Shown here piece after piece: positions 7,022 to 16,799 of a stretch of 64,000 nucleotides of DNA. This DNA is from Geothrix sp. PMB-07 (GTDB lineage: Bacteria; Acidobacteriota; Holophagae; Holophagales; Holophagaceae), in assembly GCF_030758935.1 (NCBI RefSeq), contig NZ_CP132333.1, positions 3,472,992-3,536,991 on the forward strand, read 5' to 3'. A program made the translations under genes and the position numbers. The notes under the pieces are model-generated. The model did not search any database, had not been told where the DNA came from, and worked only from the letters and a program-made list of their open reading frames with translations. Position 1 is the first letter of the stretch; every line of letters starts with the position of its first letter.

Positions 7022-10000
7022 ATGCGCCTGCTTCCCCTTTTCTCGACTGCCCTCGTGGTGGCCGCCTCAGTCAGCGCCTCGGCGCAGATCGATGCCCGGC
7101 TCATGCGGTATCCCGATGTGTCGGCCACACAGATCGCCTTCACCTATGCCAACGACCTCTGGCTCGTGCCCAAGACCGGCGGCGTGGCCCAGCGTCTCTC
7201 CACCCCCAAGGGGGAGGAATCCTTCGCCCGGTTTTCACCCGATGGAAAGGAACTGGCATTCAGCGGCAACTACGATGGCAACCTCGATGTGTACACCCTG
7301 CCCGTCACCGGTGGTGTGCCGACACGGGTGACCCACCATCCCCTGCCCGACCGCCTCGTGGATTGGACACCGGATGGCAAGGCTCTGCTGATCGCCTCGC
7401 CCATGGAATCGGGCAAGGATCGCTTCAACAAGTTCTTCCTCGTGCCCAAGGGCGGCGGCCTGCCGCAGCCCCTGCCCCTGCCCTACGCCGAATTCGGCGC
7501 CTTGTCGCCGGATGGCAAAGTGCTCGCCTACCAGCCCATCAGCACCGATTTCCGCACCTGGAAGCGCTACCGCGGCGGCATGGCCTCGGAGATCTGGTTC
7601 TACAACCTGGAAAAGAAAACCGCAGAGCGTCTGCCCAGCCTCAATGGCTCCAACGACTCCATGCCCATGTGGCACGGCGGGAAGCTCTACTTCCTCTCCG
7701 ACCGCGATGGCGTGAAGCGCAGCAACATCTGGTCCTATGATCTGGCCACGAAAGCGTTCAAGCAGATCACCTTCTTCAAGGAATACGATGCCCACTTCCC
7801 CGCCATCGGGCCTGAGGACATCGTGCTCGAGGCCGGAGGCCGCCTGCACCGCATCGAGTTGCCCTCTGAAAAAGTGGTGGAGGTCAAAGTTGAGGTGGTG
7901 ACCGATCAGGCCACCCTGAAACCCCGCAGCGAAAACGCCGCCAAGCTGCTGCGGAATCCCGATCTCAGCGCCCAGGGCAAGCGTGCCGTCTTCGAGGCCC
8001 GCGGTGAGATCTTCTCCGTGCCTGCGGAAAAAGGCTACGTCGTCAACCTCACGCGCACACCCGGCGTGGCCGAGCGCCACCCTGCACTGTCTCCTGACGG
8101 CCAGCAGGTGGCCTACTTCAGCGACCGCAGCGGCGAGTACGAGTTGTGCGTCCGGCCGGCAGACGGCACGGGCGAGGAACGCCAGGTCACCCACATGGGC
8201 CCCGGCTTCCGCTACCACATCAGCTGGTCGCCCGATGGCAAGCGCGTGGTCTTCGCCGATCAGGCCATGCGCATCAACCTCTGCGATCTCGACACCGGCA
8301 AAGTCCAGGTGGTGGACAAGGGCCACTTCATGTTCGAAGATCCGCTGGAGGCCTTCCGCGCCAACTGGTCCGCGGACAGCCGCTGGTTCGCCTATCCCAT
8401 CGACACCCCCAACCAGAACAGTGTGGTGGTGGTCTACGACACCAAGACGGGTCAGCGCCATCCGGTGACCTCACCCTTCTACAATGCCGGCGATCCCACC
8501 TTCGATCCCGAAGGCAACTACCTGTTCCTGTCCACGGGCCAGCAGTTCAGCCCCACCTACAGCGATCTGGATGCCACCTGGGTCTACACCGCCACCACCC
8601 GCCTGGCCGCCCTGCCCCTGCGCAAGGACGTGGCTTCCCCCCTGGCGCCCAAGAACGATCTGGATGCGCCCAAGGATGAGAAAGACAAGGACGACAAGAA
8701 GGCCAGTGGCAAGAAGGACGGCGACAAAAAGGACAACGCAGACAAGAAGGACACACCTAAAGCCGTCGACATCGACCTGGAGGGCATCGAGTCCCGCATG
8801 GTGCTGTTGCCCCCTGCGGCAGGCTACTACTCGGATGTGGCCGCAGCCAAAGGGAAACTGGCCTACCGCCGGGCCGCCCAGCAGAACCCCAACGGCGAGA
8901 CCAAGACCACGCTCTACGTCTACGACTTCGAAGAACGCGAGGAGAAGGCCGTGCTGGCCGATGTGGAGGGCGCCCTCCTCAGCAGCGATGGCAGCAAGGT
9001 GCTGGTGAACCGCAAACAGGACTACGCCCTCATCGACCTCAAGCCCGATCAGAAATTCGAGAAGAAGCTGCCCACGGGCGAACTGATGATGACGGTGGAT
9101 CCCAAGGCCGAGTGGCAGCAGATCTTCAACGATGCCTGGCGCCTGGAGCGCGACATGTTCTACGATCCCGGCCTCCATGGCGTGGACTGGAAGACCATGC
9201 GCGCCCGCTACAGCAAGCTCATCCAGGACTGCGTCACCCGCGAGGACGTGAACTTCGTCATCGGCGAACTCATCTCCGAATTGAACGCCTCCCACACCTA
9301 CCGCGGCGGCGGCGATGTCGAACAGCCCGCCCGCATGAACACGGGCCTGCTGGGCGCGGACTTCGCCCTCGAGAATGGGCATTTCCGAATCAAGAAGATC
9401 CTGCGCGGCGCGGACTGGGATGCCCAGGTGCGCGGTCCCCTGGCCCAGCCGGGTCTCAGGGTGAAGGAGGGCGACTACCTCCTGGCCGTGAACCGCATTC
9501 CCCTGGATGCGGCCAAGGATCCCTGGGCCGCTTTCCAGGGCCTGGCGGGCAAGACGGTGCTGCTCACCGTCAACGACAAGCCCACCACCACCGGCGCCCA
9601 TGATGTGATCGTGGAAACCGTGGCCAACGACTACCAGCTGCGCTACTGGGACTGGATCGAGGCCAAGCGGCGGTATGTCGAGAAGACCACGAACGGCCGC
9701 CTGGGCTACATCTACGTGCCCGATACCGGCATCGGTGGACAGAACGACCTCGTGCGGCAGTTCCGCGGCCAATGGGACAAGGCGGGACTCATCATCGACG
9801 AGCGCTTCAACAGCGGCGGCCAGATCCCGGATCGCTTCGTGGAGCTGCTGAGCCGGAAGACCTTCAACTACTATGGCGTGCGCGACGGCAAGGACTGGCA
9901 GTGGCCCGCCGTGGCCCATGACGGGCCCATGGCCATGCTCATCAACGGCTGGAGCGGATCAGGCGGCGATTGCTTCCCCTTCCTCTTCAAGAAGTCGGGC

Positions 10001-10303
10001 CTGGGCCCTCTCATCGGCCGCCGCACCTGGGGCGGGCTCATCGGCATCAGCGGCGCGCCCGGCCTCATCGATGGCGGCAATGTGACCGTGCCCACCTTCG
10101 GCATCTTCTCGAAGGAAGGCCAGTGGATCGTGGAAAGCTACGGCGTCGATCCCGACATCGAAGTGATCGACGACCCCGCGCTCATGGCCCAGGGCAAGGA
10201 TCCCCAGCTGGACCGCGCCATCCAGGAAGTGGAAGCGGCCATCAAGAAGAACCCCCCCGTGCCTACGCCCAAGCCCCCCTATCCCAACCGCGCGGGCTAC
10301 TGA
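7022..10303 (+). CDS. Tricorn-protease-like S41 peptidase with N-terminal beta-propeller
   Basis: 1093 residues with a signal peptide (MRLLPLFSTALVV...SASAQ), so the protein is periplasmic or secreted. The first half has TolB/WD-like propeller blades with repeated FSPDGK/LSPDGQ/WSPDGK motifs. Around residues 545-580 is a Lys/Asp-rich linker (DKDDKKASGKKDGDKKD). The C-terminal half contains the C1 helical region, a PDZ (GLRVKEGDYLLAVN) and the S41 core with His near 756 (NASHTYRGGGD) and the nucleophile Ser in GWSGSGGD near 979. Tricorn homologues degrade oligopeptides. ATG 7022 was chosen because AGGAG lies 5 nt upstream; an in-frame ATG at 7004 lacks this. Confidence 0.94.
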   Translation: MRLLPLFSTALVVAASVSASAQIDARLMRYPDVSATQIAFTYANDLWLVPKTGGVAQRLSTPKGEESFARFSPDGKELAFSGNYDGNLDVYTLPVTGGVPTRVTHHPLPDRLVDWTPDGKALLIASPMESGKDRFNKFFLVPKGGGLPQPLPLPYAEFGALSPDGKVLAYQPISTDFRTWKRYRGGMASEIWFYNLEKKTAERLPSLNGSNDSMPMWHGGKLYFLSDRDGVKRSNIWSYDLATKAFKQITFFKEYDAHFPAIGPEDIVLEAGGRLHRIELPSEKVVEVKVEVVTDQATLKPRSENAAKLLRNPDLSAQGKRAVFEARGEIFSVPAEKGYVVNLTRTPGVAERHPALSPDGQQVAYFSDRSGEYELCVRPADGTGEERQVTHMGPGFRYHISWSPDGKRVVFADQAMRINLCDLDTGKVQVVDKGHFMFEDPLEAFRANWSADSRWFAYPIDTPNQNSVVVVYDTKTGQRHPVTSPFYNAGDPTFDPEGNYLFLSTGQQFSPTYSDLDATWVYTATTRLAALPLRKDVASPLAPKNDLDAPKDEKDKDDKKASGKKDGDKKDNADKKDTPKAVDIDLEGIESRMVLLPPAAGYYSDVAAAKGKLAYRRAAQQNPNGETKTTLYVYDFEEREEKAVLADVEGALLSSDGSKVLVNRKQDYALIDLKPDQKFEKKLPTGELMMTVDPKAEWQQIFNDAWRLERDMFYDPGLHGVDWKTMRARYSKLIQDCVTREDVNFVIGELISELNASHTYRGGGDVEQPARMNTGLLGADFALENGHFRIKKILRGADWDAQVRGPLAQPGLRVKEGDYLLAVNRIPLDAAKDPWAAFQGLAGKTVLLTVNDKPTTTGAHDVIVETVANDYQLRYWDWIEAKRRYVEKTTNGRLGYIYVPDTGIGGQNDLVRQFRGQWDKAGLIIDERFNSGGQIPDRFVELLSRKTFNYYGVRDGKDWQWPAVAHDGPMAMLINGWSGSGGDCFPFLFKKSGLGPLIGRRTWGGLIGISGAPGLIDGGNVTVPTFGIFSKEGQWIVESYGVDPDIEVIDDPALMAQGKDPQLDRAIQEVEAAIKKNPPVPTPKPPYPNRAGY

Positions 10304-10344
10304 GGAGAGATCCCTGCTGCGCCTTCCCCTTCTGGCAGCCCGCT

Positions 10345-10369
10345 GCCTCGGCCTGCTTCAGGCCGAGGC
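10345..10369 (+). terminator. Strong hairpin downstream of the Tricorn-like gene
   Basis: A perfect 11-bp stem (GCCTCGGCCTG / CAGGCCGAGGC) with a 3-nt loop starts 41 bp after the stop codon. It lacks a T tract on the plus strand, so it may terminate inefficiently or protect the 3' end. The rest of the 269-bp gap to 10572 holds no gene I can support, only a 12-bp palindrome GAGGTGCACCTC at 10383-10394. Confidence 0.5.
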
Positions 10370-10572
10370 TCCCACGAAGGGGGAGGTGCACCTCAAAAAT
10401 TTCCGTTTTCGCTCCGGCGGCTAGGCGTGAGTTCCGCAGACGATCTCATCAATCCACCCGAGACAGGGCATCCTCGTGCATGAAATCATGCGCGAAGCCA
10501 CGGCAGCCACAGCATGGCGGCGCTTTAGAAGGACCTGCTTCTCGAGTTGTTGAAACAGTCCGAACCGAAGCC

Positions 10573-11331
10573 TTAGAAGATCTCTTTGAAGAAATCTTTC
10601 ATATGCTGCCAGCTTCGGCGGTGCGCGGCTTCGTTGTAGGCACCCCCCTTGTTGTTGTCGTTCCCCGCTTCCTTCTGGGTGAAGCTGTGGACGGCGCCCG
10701 CATAGGCCACAAACACGTAGTCCGCCTTGGACTGGCGCATCTCCTCCTGGAAGGCGGCCACATCCTTGGCGGGCACGAAGGGATCGTCGGCCCCATGGCA
10801 GACCAGCACTTTGGCGGCAACGGCGGCTGGCGCGTAGCCCTCGGGCACATCCAGGCCACCGTGGAAGGAGACCACGCCCTTCACCGGCAGGCCACCCCGG
10901 GCGGCTTCCAGGGCGCCGGTGCCGCCAAAGCAGAAACCGATGACGGCGATGCGCGAGGCATCCACGCCCTTCTGGGCCTTGAGGGTGTCGATGGCCGCGG
11001 CGATGCGGCGGCGGTACAGGGCCCGGTCGCCCTTGAACGCCCCCGCAAGCTTGCCCGCCTCGGCCGCGTTGGCGGGGTGCACGCCGTCGCCATAAATGTC
11101 CGCCGCCAGGGCCATGTAGCCCAGCTTGGCCAGATCATCCGAGACCTTGCGTTCATGCGCCGTGACGCCCATCCACTGGTGCACCACCACCACGCCGGGC
11201 ACCTTGCCCTTCACCGCTGCGGGCCGGGCCACATAGCCAGTCAGCTTGGTGGCCCCCTCGGAATAGGCCAGAGGCTGCCCCGCGAAGGCGGGCATGACGC
11301 CGAGAGAAAGAGCCAGGGCAAGGACACGCAT
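10573..11331 (-). CDS. Dienelactone hydrolase family protein, secreted
   Basis: 252 residues from ATG 11331 with GGAGG 4 nt upstream; an in-frame extension back into the dut gene is spurious. A signal peptide ends at AFAGQ. The alpha/beta-hydrolase core shows HQWMGVTAHERK, the nucleophile elbow GFCFGGTG (Cys nucleophile as in dienelactone hydrolases), acid in CHGADDPFVP and His in AGAVHSFT. The family hydrolyses esters and lactones; the actual substrate here is unknown. It is convergent with the Tricorn-like gene and 61 bp downstream of dut. Confidence 0.9.
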   Translation of the reverse strand: MRVLALALSLGVMPAFAGQPLAYSEGATKLTGYVARPAAVKGKVPGVVVVHQWMGVTAHERKVSDDLAKLGYMALAADIYGDGVHPANAAEAGKLAGAFKGDRALYRRRIAAAIDTLKAQKGVDASRIAVIGFCFGGTGALEAARGGLPVKGVVSFHGGLDVPEGYAPAAVAAKVLVCHGADDPFVPAKDVAAFQEEMRQSKADYVFVAYAGAVHSFTQKEAGNDNNKGGAYNEAAHRRSWQHMKDFFKEIF

Positions 11332-11392
11332 GGGACCTCCGGGGTGGGAGTCCGATGCTATGGCTGTTTGAACGGGCATTCCAGCAAAATCA

Positions 11393-11848
11393 CTAGCGCC
11401 CTGTACTGCCGTAGCCGCCGCTCCCGCGCGCTGTGTCGCCCAGGGCCTCCACGCTGGCTTCCGGTATCCAGGTCCAGCTTTCCACCGGCGCCACCAGCAG
11501 CTGGGCGATGCGTTCACCGCGCCGCAGATCGAAGGGCGCTTCCCCGTGGTTGATGAGCAGCACCTGCACCTCGCCCCGGTAGTCCGCGTCGATGGTGCCG
11601 GGCGCGTTGAGCACCGTGAGCCCGTGCTTGAGGGCCAGCCCGGAGCGGGGCCGCACCTGTCCCTCGAAACCCGGCGGCAGGGCCATGACCAGGCCCGTGG
11701 GGACGAGACGCCGCTGCCCCGGGGCCAGCGTCCAGGTTTCACCATCGGGAAGGGCCGCCCGCAGATCCATGCCGGCCGCATGGGGTGTGGCCGCCGTGGG
11801 CAGATCGAGGCCCTGGCCGTGGGGAAGCTGGTGAACGGGGATGCGCAT
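11393..11848 (-). CDS. dut: Deoxyuridine 5'-triphosphate nucleotidohydrolase
   Basis: 151 residues, the usual length of a homotrimeric dUTPase. All five family motifs are present in order: AGMDLRA, RPRSGLA, the substrate motif [20 protein letters not shown] and the C-terminal Gly-rich [11 protein letters not shown] that closes over the active site. It hydrolyses dUTP to dUMP, keeping uracil out of DNA and feeding thymidylate synthesis. It is upstream of the dienelactone hydrolase on the same strand and divergent from the chemoreceptor gene. Confidence 0.97.
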   Translation of the reverse strand: MRIPVHQLPHGQGLDLPTAATPHAAGMDLRAALPDGETWTLAPGQRRLVPTGLVMALPPGFEGQVRPRSGLALKHGLTVLNAPGTIDADYRGEVQVLLINHGEAPFDLRRGERIAQLLVAPVESWTWIPEASVEALGDTARGSGGYGSTGR

Positions 11849-12020
11849 GCTTCGACCTTCCCATACATCCGGGGAGCGCAGCCAGCCCCCATGGATGGTC
11901 GTCGCTTTTTGCCCACTTCAGGCCAGGAATCCCCCAAAAAATCATCCCCCGCGACTCGAAGGCCGATCTCGATTCATGCCGCACCGGGCATCCCGATCCT
12001 GGCGCGAGGGAGGCTGTCCC

Positions 12021-13757
12021 ATGAGTCGACTCCGGCAGGCCTACAAACTTCAGACCATGGTCATCGGTCTGGTCTCCCTGGTCATCGTGATCGCCTTCAC
12101 CGTGGTGGCCACCCTGGTGCGCAGCGAGATGAGGGCTAAGGCCATCGACGCGGAACTGGTGAAGGCCCGCACGATCACCCTGCAGGCGGAATCCACCCGG
12201 GATTACATGGCCAAGATGCGGGCCAGCGGCGTCTATGACGACGCCAAACTGGCGAAGGATGTGAACCTGCTGATCCAGGCCGTGCCCATCGTCACGGCCA
12301 TGAAGACCGCAGGCGAAAAAGCCAAAGAGGCGGGCTTCGAGTTCCGCGTTCCCAAAGAGTTCCCCCGCAATGCCAAGAACCAGCCCGATGCCAAAGAACT
12401 GGACGTGCTGAGGAAGCTGGCCGCGCGCCAGGGCGAGGAAGGCACCCCGGACAGCTGGTTCGAGGACACCACGATGAATGCCGTGCGCTTCTTCCGCGGC
12501 ATCCGTCTCACCCAGGATTGCCTGGCCTGCCACGGCGATCCCGCCACCAGCAAGGCCCTGTGGGGCCGGCAGGATGGCACCGATCCCACCGGCGCGCGCA
12601 TGGAGGGCTGGAAGACCGGTGAGATCCACGGCGCCTTCGAGGTGATTTCCTCCCTGGAGGCCCTGGACCGCGACATGGCCCGCGTCACCGGATGGATCGT
12701 GGCCCTGGGCGCCATCGTCTGCACCCTCAGCATCCTGGCCATCACCTGGTTCCTCAAGCGGCGCATCTTCAGCCGCCTCGCCTCCGCCACCGCCCTGATG
12801 CGCCAGGTGGCCGAGGGGGATCTCACCGCCCACATCGAAGATCACCGGAACGATGAACTGGCCGAGAACTTCGACGCCTTCAACACCATGGCGAAGAGCC
12901 TCAAGGAGATTGTGCTCCGCATCCAGGACAGCGCCGAGGCCATCCAATCCGCCTCCGGCGAGATCGCCGCCGGCAACCTCGACCTGAGCCGCCGCACCGA
13001 AGCCCAGGCCGCAGGTCTGGAGGAAACCGCCAGCTCCATGGAGGAAATCACCGCCAACATCAACATGACCGCCGAGAATGCCCGGGGAGCCGATGACCGC
13101 GCCGTCCAGGCCCGCAACGTGGCCGCTGAAGGCGGCACCGCCATGGGCCAGGTGGCCGAAGCCATGGGCGAGATCGACACCAGTGCCAGCCGCATCCAGG
13201 AAATCATCACCGTGGTGGAGGAGATTGCCTTCCAGACCAACCTGCTGGCCCTCAATGCCGCCGTGGAGGCGGCCCGGGCCGGCGAGATGGGCCGCGGCTT
13301 CGCCGTGGTGGCTGCGGAAGTGCGCAACCTCGCCAAGCGCTCCAGCGACGCTGCCAAGGAGATCAAAGGGCTCATTCACGATTCCGTGGCCAAGGCCAAG
13401 GAGGGCTCCAGCATCGCCTCCCGCGCCGGGCGAACCATCCAGGAAGTGGTGGAGAACGTGGAACGCGTCACCGAACTCATCTCCGACATCGCCCGGGCCA
13501 CGGGCGAACAGAGCCTCGGTCTGAATGAGGTGAACAAGGCCGTGTCGCAGATGGACGAGGCCACCCAGGAGAACGCCGCCCTGGTGGAGGAAGCCAGCGC
13601 CGCTGCGGAATCCCTCAACCGCCAGGCCCAGGAACTGGCGGCCATGGTGGCCCATTTCCAGACTGGCGCCTCGGCCCGTTCCCACGCCATCGCGCCAAAC
13701 CCGGGCCGCGCCCTTGCCGGTCAGCGCCCAGCCCTGAGAAACCGCACCACCCGCTAA
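12021..13757 (+). CDS. Methyl-accepting chemotaxis protein with periplasmic c-type heme sensor domain
   Basis: 578 residues. The N-terminal TM helix (about 12-34) and a second TM (about 222-244) enclose a periplasmic domain of the DUF3365/Tll0287-like type with CLACH at residues 167-171, a c-heme attachment site. A HAMP linker and a cytoplasmic signalling coiled coil follow, with the hairpin tip containing the invariant [19 protein letters not shown]. No CheR-tethering pentapeptide is seen at the C terminus. It probably senses redox state, oxygen or a small ligand of the heme and signals to CheA. GGGAGG lies before ATG 12021. No che genes are adjacent. Confidence 0.93.
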   Translation: MSRLRQAYKLQTMVIGLVSLVIVIAFTVVATLVRSEMRAKAIDAELVKARTITLQAESTRDYMAKMRASGVYDDAKLAKDVNLLIQAVPIVTAMKTAGEKAKEAGFEFRVPKEFPRNAKNQPDAKELDVLRKLAARQGEEGTPDSWFEDTTMNAVRFFRGIRLTQDCLACHGDPATSKALWGRQDGTDPTGARMEGWKTGEIHGAFEVISSLEALDRDMARVTGWIVALGAIVCTLSILAITWFLKRRIFSRLASATALMRQVAEGDLTAHIEDHRNDELAENFDAFNTMAKSLKEIVLRIQDSAEAIQSASGEIAAGNLDLSRRTEAQAAGLEETASSMEEITANINMTAENARGADDRAVQARNVAAEGGTAMGQVAEAMGEIDTSASRIQEIITVVEEIAFQTNLLALNAAVEAARAGEMGRGFAVVAAEVRNLAKRSSDAAKEIKGLIHDSVAKAKEGSSIASRAGRTIQEVVENVERVTELISDIARATGEQSLGLNEVNKAVSQMDEATQENAALVEEASAAAESLNRQAQELAAMVAHFQTGASARSHAIAPNPGRALAGQRPALRNRTTR

Positions 13758-13849
13758 ACACGGGCCAGTCATCGCGCCAGGAAGCCGCCCCGCATACCCT
13801 GGAGGCACAGGCGGGGCGGTTCCCCGTCCCAGCTGGAGAAGGAAGGCTC

Positions 13850-14998
13850 ATGGCCCGAAAGGACCCGCGGTCACAGGAGGCGCTTCGCAGATCCACCCTG
13901 TCGCTGGCCTTCCTCCTGGTGGGAGTTGGCCTGGCCTGCAAGCGGGAGGATCCCCAGATCCGCACCCTCACCGAGCAGGCCGCCCACGCTGACGAGGCGG
14001 CCCAGCAGTTGCGCCAAGCCTGGAGCGATCAGTTCAGGCGCCTGACACGGGCCAGGGTCGGCCCGCTGCCGCCCGAGGCCAACCTTCTGCTGCTCACCCC
14101 CGAGCAGAAACAAGCGTTGGAAGCCCGCGTCCGCATGGAGAAGGACAGCTCCCGGAAGGGCCTCCTGCGGGAAATCCTGGAGAAGGATGCCGAGCTTCAG
14201 ACCCTGAACGGCCAGCTGGCATCCCTGCGGGCGGCCCTGCCCGAGCCCGAGCCCGTGCGTCCCAACGACAGCCACTACGGCATGGCCCTGCGCTTCCTTC
14301 GCGCCCAGGGGCAGTCCGAGGCCGAGGCCCGACAGACCCTGAGCCGCGTGCCCATCTTCGAGCGGCTGCTGCCGGGATTCGAGGTCTACCACTTCTTCCA
14401 CCAAGGTGAGTACGGCACCTGGGTGTCCCGGGGCCGAGCGGCCATCTCGCCGAAGGATTACGCCCGCCTGGACCCCGATCTGCCCATCAACGAACGGGAC
14501 GCCGCCCGAGCCGTGGGACAGCGGCTGCGGCGGGAATTGGCCGCCCTCGAAGCGGAGCGGCGGACGGTGGAGCAGGAGGTCGCGGCCCTGCAGGCGGAAC
14601 AGGCCCGTTACATCGAGGGGCGGACCGCGCTCCAGTCCGAGAATGCCCGCGACCTGGCCCGCCTGAACTCCCTGCACTACCTCGTGGGCGTGCGGGACCA
14701 GCTGGAGGCCGCCGGCATCATCGCCATCCCCCTCTTCGGCAAGGACCACTCGGGGCCCACCTGGAACGACTCGGCGTTCACGCAGCACCTGGACCTCCGC
14801 ACGGGCAGCACATTGACCCTCCGGGCCCAGGACCTGGGCCTGAAGGAAATCGGCCAGGTGAGCGTCGTGCCGGGCTCCTACACAGCCGGAGAGCACTACC
14901 GCCTGAGCCTCAGCGCTGATCGCCAAGTGGCCACCATCGAACTGCTGGCCCTGCCCCGCTTCAAGAACGACAAAGTGGTATTCGCCCTCGCGGAGTGA
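13850..14998 (+). CDS. Uncharacterised coiled-coil exported protein
   Basis: 382 residues, not recognised. The N terminus has a short basic region, a hydrophobic stretch LAFLLVGVGLA and then Cys, a loose lipobox, so an outer- or inner-membrane lipoprotein is possible. Residues 40-130 and 215-265 are Glu/Gln/Arg/Ala-rich and predicted to be coiled coil. The C-terminal 100 residues are globular (GIIAIPLFGKDHSGPTW, then a beta-rich segment). GGAAGG lies before ATG 13850. It sits alone between the chemoreceptor and the YdjM-like gene, so context gives no function. Confidence 0.75.
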   Translation: MARKDPRSQEALRRSTLSLAFLLVGVGLACKREDPQIRTLTEQAAHADEAAQQLRQAWSDQFRRLTRARVGPLPPEANLLLLTPEQKQALEARVRMEKDSSRKGLLREILEKDAELQTLNGQLASLRAALPEPEPVRPNDSHYGMALRFLRAQGQSEAEARQTLSRVPIFERLLPGFEVYHFFHQGEYGTWVSRGRAAISPKDYARLDPDLPINERDAARAVGQRLRRELAALEAERRTVEQEVAALQAEQARYIEGRTALQSENARDLARLNSLHYLVGVRDQLEAAGIIAIPLFGKDHSGPTWNDSAFTQHLDLRTGSTLTLRAQDLGLKEIGQVSVVPGSYTAGEHYRLSLSADRQVATIELLALPRFKNDKVVFALAE

Positions 14999-15097
14999 GG
15001 GCGCGAGCGGCGCCATGGTACGATGCTGGATCCGTCCGGCGCCGCCCAGGGCCCCCCGCCTGCGCCGACGGCCACGCCACCCTCCGCCGGGATCGCC

Positions 15098-15673
15098 ATG
15101 TCCTCCCTCTTCGGCCACGCACTCGCGGGCCTCGCCATCAGCGCCGCCTGCACCCGGAGCCGCCCGCCGCGCCGGGTCTGGGCCTTCGCCGTGGCCTGCG
15201 CCGTGGCGCCGGATCTGGACTGGTTCATGGAGTTCTTCCAGCTTTCCCAGAGAGCCAGCCTGGCCCACCGGGGGATCAGCCACTCCCTGCTGGCCGCCCT
15301 GCTCATCGCGGTGGCCGCCATGCTCATTGGCTTCAGGCCCCAGCTGCGCAGCGCCCGCCTCTGGACCTGCATGCTGGCCGCGTCCTTCTCCCACGGCCTG
15401 CTGGATGCCTGCACCTTTGGTGGCACCGGTGTGGCCTTCCTGCTGCCCTTTTCCAATGCGCGATTCGTGGGCGCCTGGCAGCCCATTTTCGTGTCGCCCA
15501 TCCCTCTCTCGGGCAAGCTGCTCGACTGGCTGCTGTTCTCCCTGGGCACCGAGATCGTGTGGATCGGCCTTCCCGCCGCCGTGGTGTTCTTCGCCCCCCA
15601 GACCATGCAGCGGCTGCGCCTGTCCATGCAGAGGCTGCGCCTGCGCTGGAAGCAGTCCGAAGAATCCAGCTAA
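15098..15673 (+). CDS. YdjM-like membrane-bound metal-dependent hydrolase (DUF457)
   Basis: 191 residues from ATG 15098; a longer reading from 15023 is a proline-rich out-of-family extension. Four or five hydrophobic segments carry the family's His/Asp pattern: FGHALAGLA at the N terminus, APDLDW, HRGISHS and SHGLLDA. These residues resemble a metal site, giving the family its hydrolase name, though the biochemical role is poorly defined (E. coli YdjM is a LexA-regulated inner-membrane protein). It is convergent with rlmN, with only 9 bp between stops. Confidence 0.85.
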   Translation: MSSLFGHALAGLAISAACTRSRPPRRVWAFAVACAVAPDLDWFMEFFQLSQRASLAHRGISHSLLAALLIAVAAMLIGFRPQLRSARLWTCMLAASFSHGLLDACTFGGTGVAFLLPFSNARFVGAWQPIFVSPIPLSGKLLDWLLFSLGTEIVWIGLPAAVVFFAPQTMQRLRLSMQRLRLRWKQSEESS

Positions 15674-15682
15674 CAGTCGCGG

Positions 15683-16777
15683 TTACGGTTTTTCGCCGGA
15701 TCCCCGCGCCTTCACCAGCTGCCCGCAGGCGCCCTGCACGTCGCGGCCCCGGCTGCGGCGCACGGTGACGAAGCAGCCGCGATCCTTCAGCCAGCCGGCG
15801 AACTGCTGCACACGATCTTCACCGGGCTCGCGGAAGCCGCTGGCCGCATGCTCATTCATGGGAATCAGGTTCAGGTTGTGGCCGCGGCGCAGGTCCCCCA
15901 ACCAATCGGCCAGTCGCTGGGCATCGGCCTCGGTGTCGTTCTCGCCCGCCAGCAGCACGTACTCGAAACAGAACTTCTCGCCGCGCGCAGGCCCCCAGGC
16001 GTCCAGCGCCTGCCGGAGCCTCGCCAGGTTCCAGACGCGGTTCACGGGCATGGTGCGGCTTCGGGCTTCGTCCGTGGTGGCGTTCAGGCTCAGGGCCAGC
16101 AGCGGGCGCGGTTCCATCCGCGCCAGTTTCTCGATGCCGCTCACCAGGCCCGAGGTGCTCACGGTGATGCGGTTCTTCCCCAGGCCCAGGCCCGCGGGAT
16201 GGCACATGAGGCGGATGGCGCGATGCAGGTGGTCGAGGTTGTGCAAAGGCTCACCCATGCCCATGAACACCAGGGTGACGAGGTGGCCGCGGTCGGGACC
16301 GAGCTGGGCCATGAGGGCCAGCACCTGGCCCAGGATTTCGCCGGGCTGCAGGTTGCGCAGGATGCCCATGCTGCCCGTGGCGCAGAAGGTGCAGCCCATG
16401 GCACAGCCCACCTGGCTGGAGATGCAGTAGGTCACGCGCGGGTGGCGCACCCGGCGCGGCATGTGGACCGCCTCGATGCGCTTGCCATCGGCCAGCTCCA
16501 GGGCCAGCTTGGTGGAGCCATCCCCAGAGGGCTGCTGCTCCACGAGGCGCGGCAGATCCAGGTCGGCCACGCCTTCCAGCCAACGGCGGATGCCCACGCC
16601 CAGATCCGGCGCACCCTCCTCCCAGGTCCAGGGGCGATGCAGCCGCTTGAAGGTTTCGAGGGCGCTGCCCGGACAGCCCAGAGCCTCAAGATCCTCTGGA
16701 AACAGGCCCCAGGCCGAAGGCAGGCCACCTCGCTCGGGGGCGGGCACATCCCAGGGCATGGCTGTGGCCTTCGTCAT
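15683..16777 (-). CDS. rlmN: 23S rRNA (adenine-2503-C2)-methyltransferase RlmN, radical SAM
   Basis: 364 residues. The radical-SAM cluster motif is CAMGCTFCATG; MGMGEPLHN and the SAM-binding VSTSGLV stretch follow, as does the C-terminal region with the catalytic Cys before SRGRDVQGACGQL. The enzyme methylates A2503 of 23S rRNA and A37 of some tRNAs, affecting peptidyl-transferase accuracy and drug susceptibility. Its normal length and all conserved blocks support a functional gene. It follows the EamA gene by 22 bp on the same strand. Confidence 0.97.
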   Translation of the reverse strand: MTKATAMPWDVPAPERGGLPSAWGLFPEDLEALGCPGSALETFKRLHRPWTWEEGAPDLGVGIRRWLEGVADLDLPRLVEQQPSGDGSTKLALELADGKRIEAVHMPRRVRHPRVTYCISSQVGCAMGCTFCATGSMGILRNLQPGEILGQVLALMAQLGPDRGHLVTLVFMGMGEPLHNLDHLHRAIRLMCHPAGLGLGKNRITVSTSGLVSGIEKLARMEPRPLLALSLNATTDEARSRTMPVNRVWNLARLRQALDAWGPARGEKFCFEYVLLAGENDTEADAQRLADWLGDLRRGHNLNLIPMNEHAASGFREPGEDRVQQFAGWLKDRGCFVTVRRSRGRDVQGACGQLVKARGSGEKP

Positions 16778-16799
16778 CCCGCCATTCTATCGGCCCCGC

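Noticed and set aside
11332-11937. N-terminal extension of the dienelactone hydrolase
   Set aside because: It would read out of frame through dut; the ATG at 11331 has an SD and a signal peptide.
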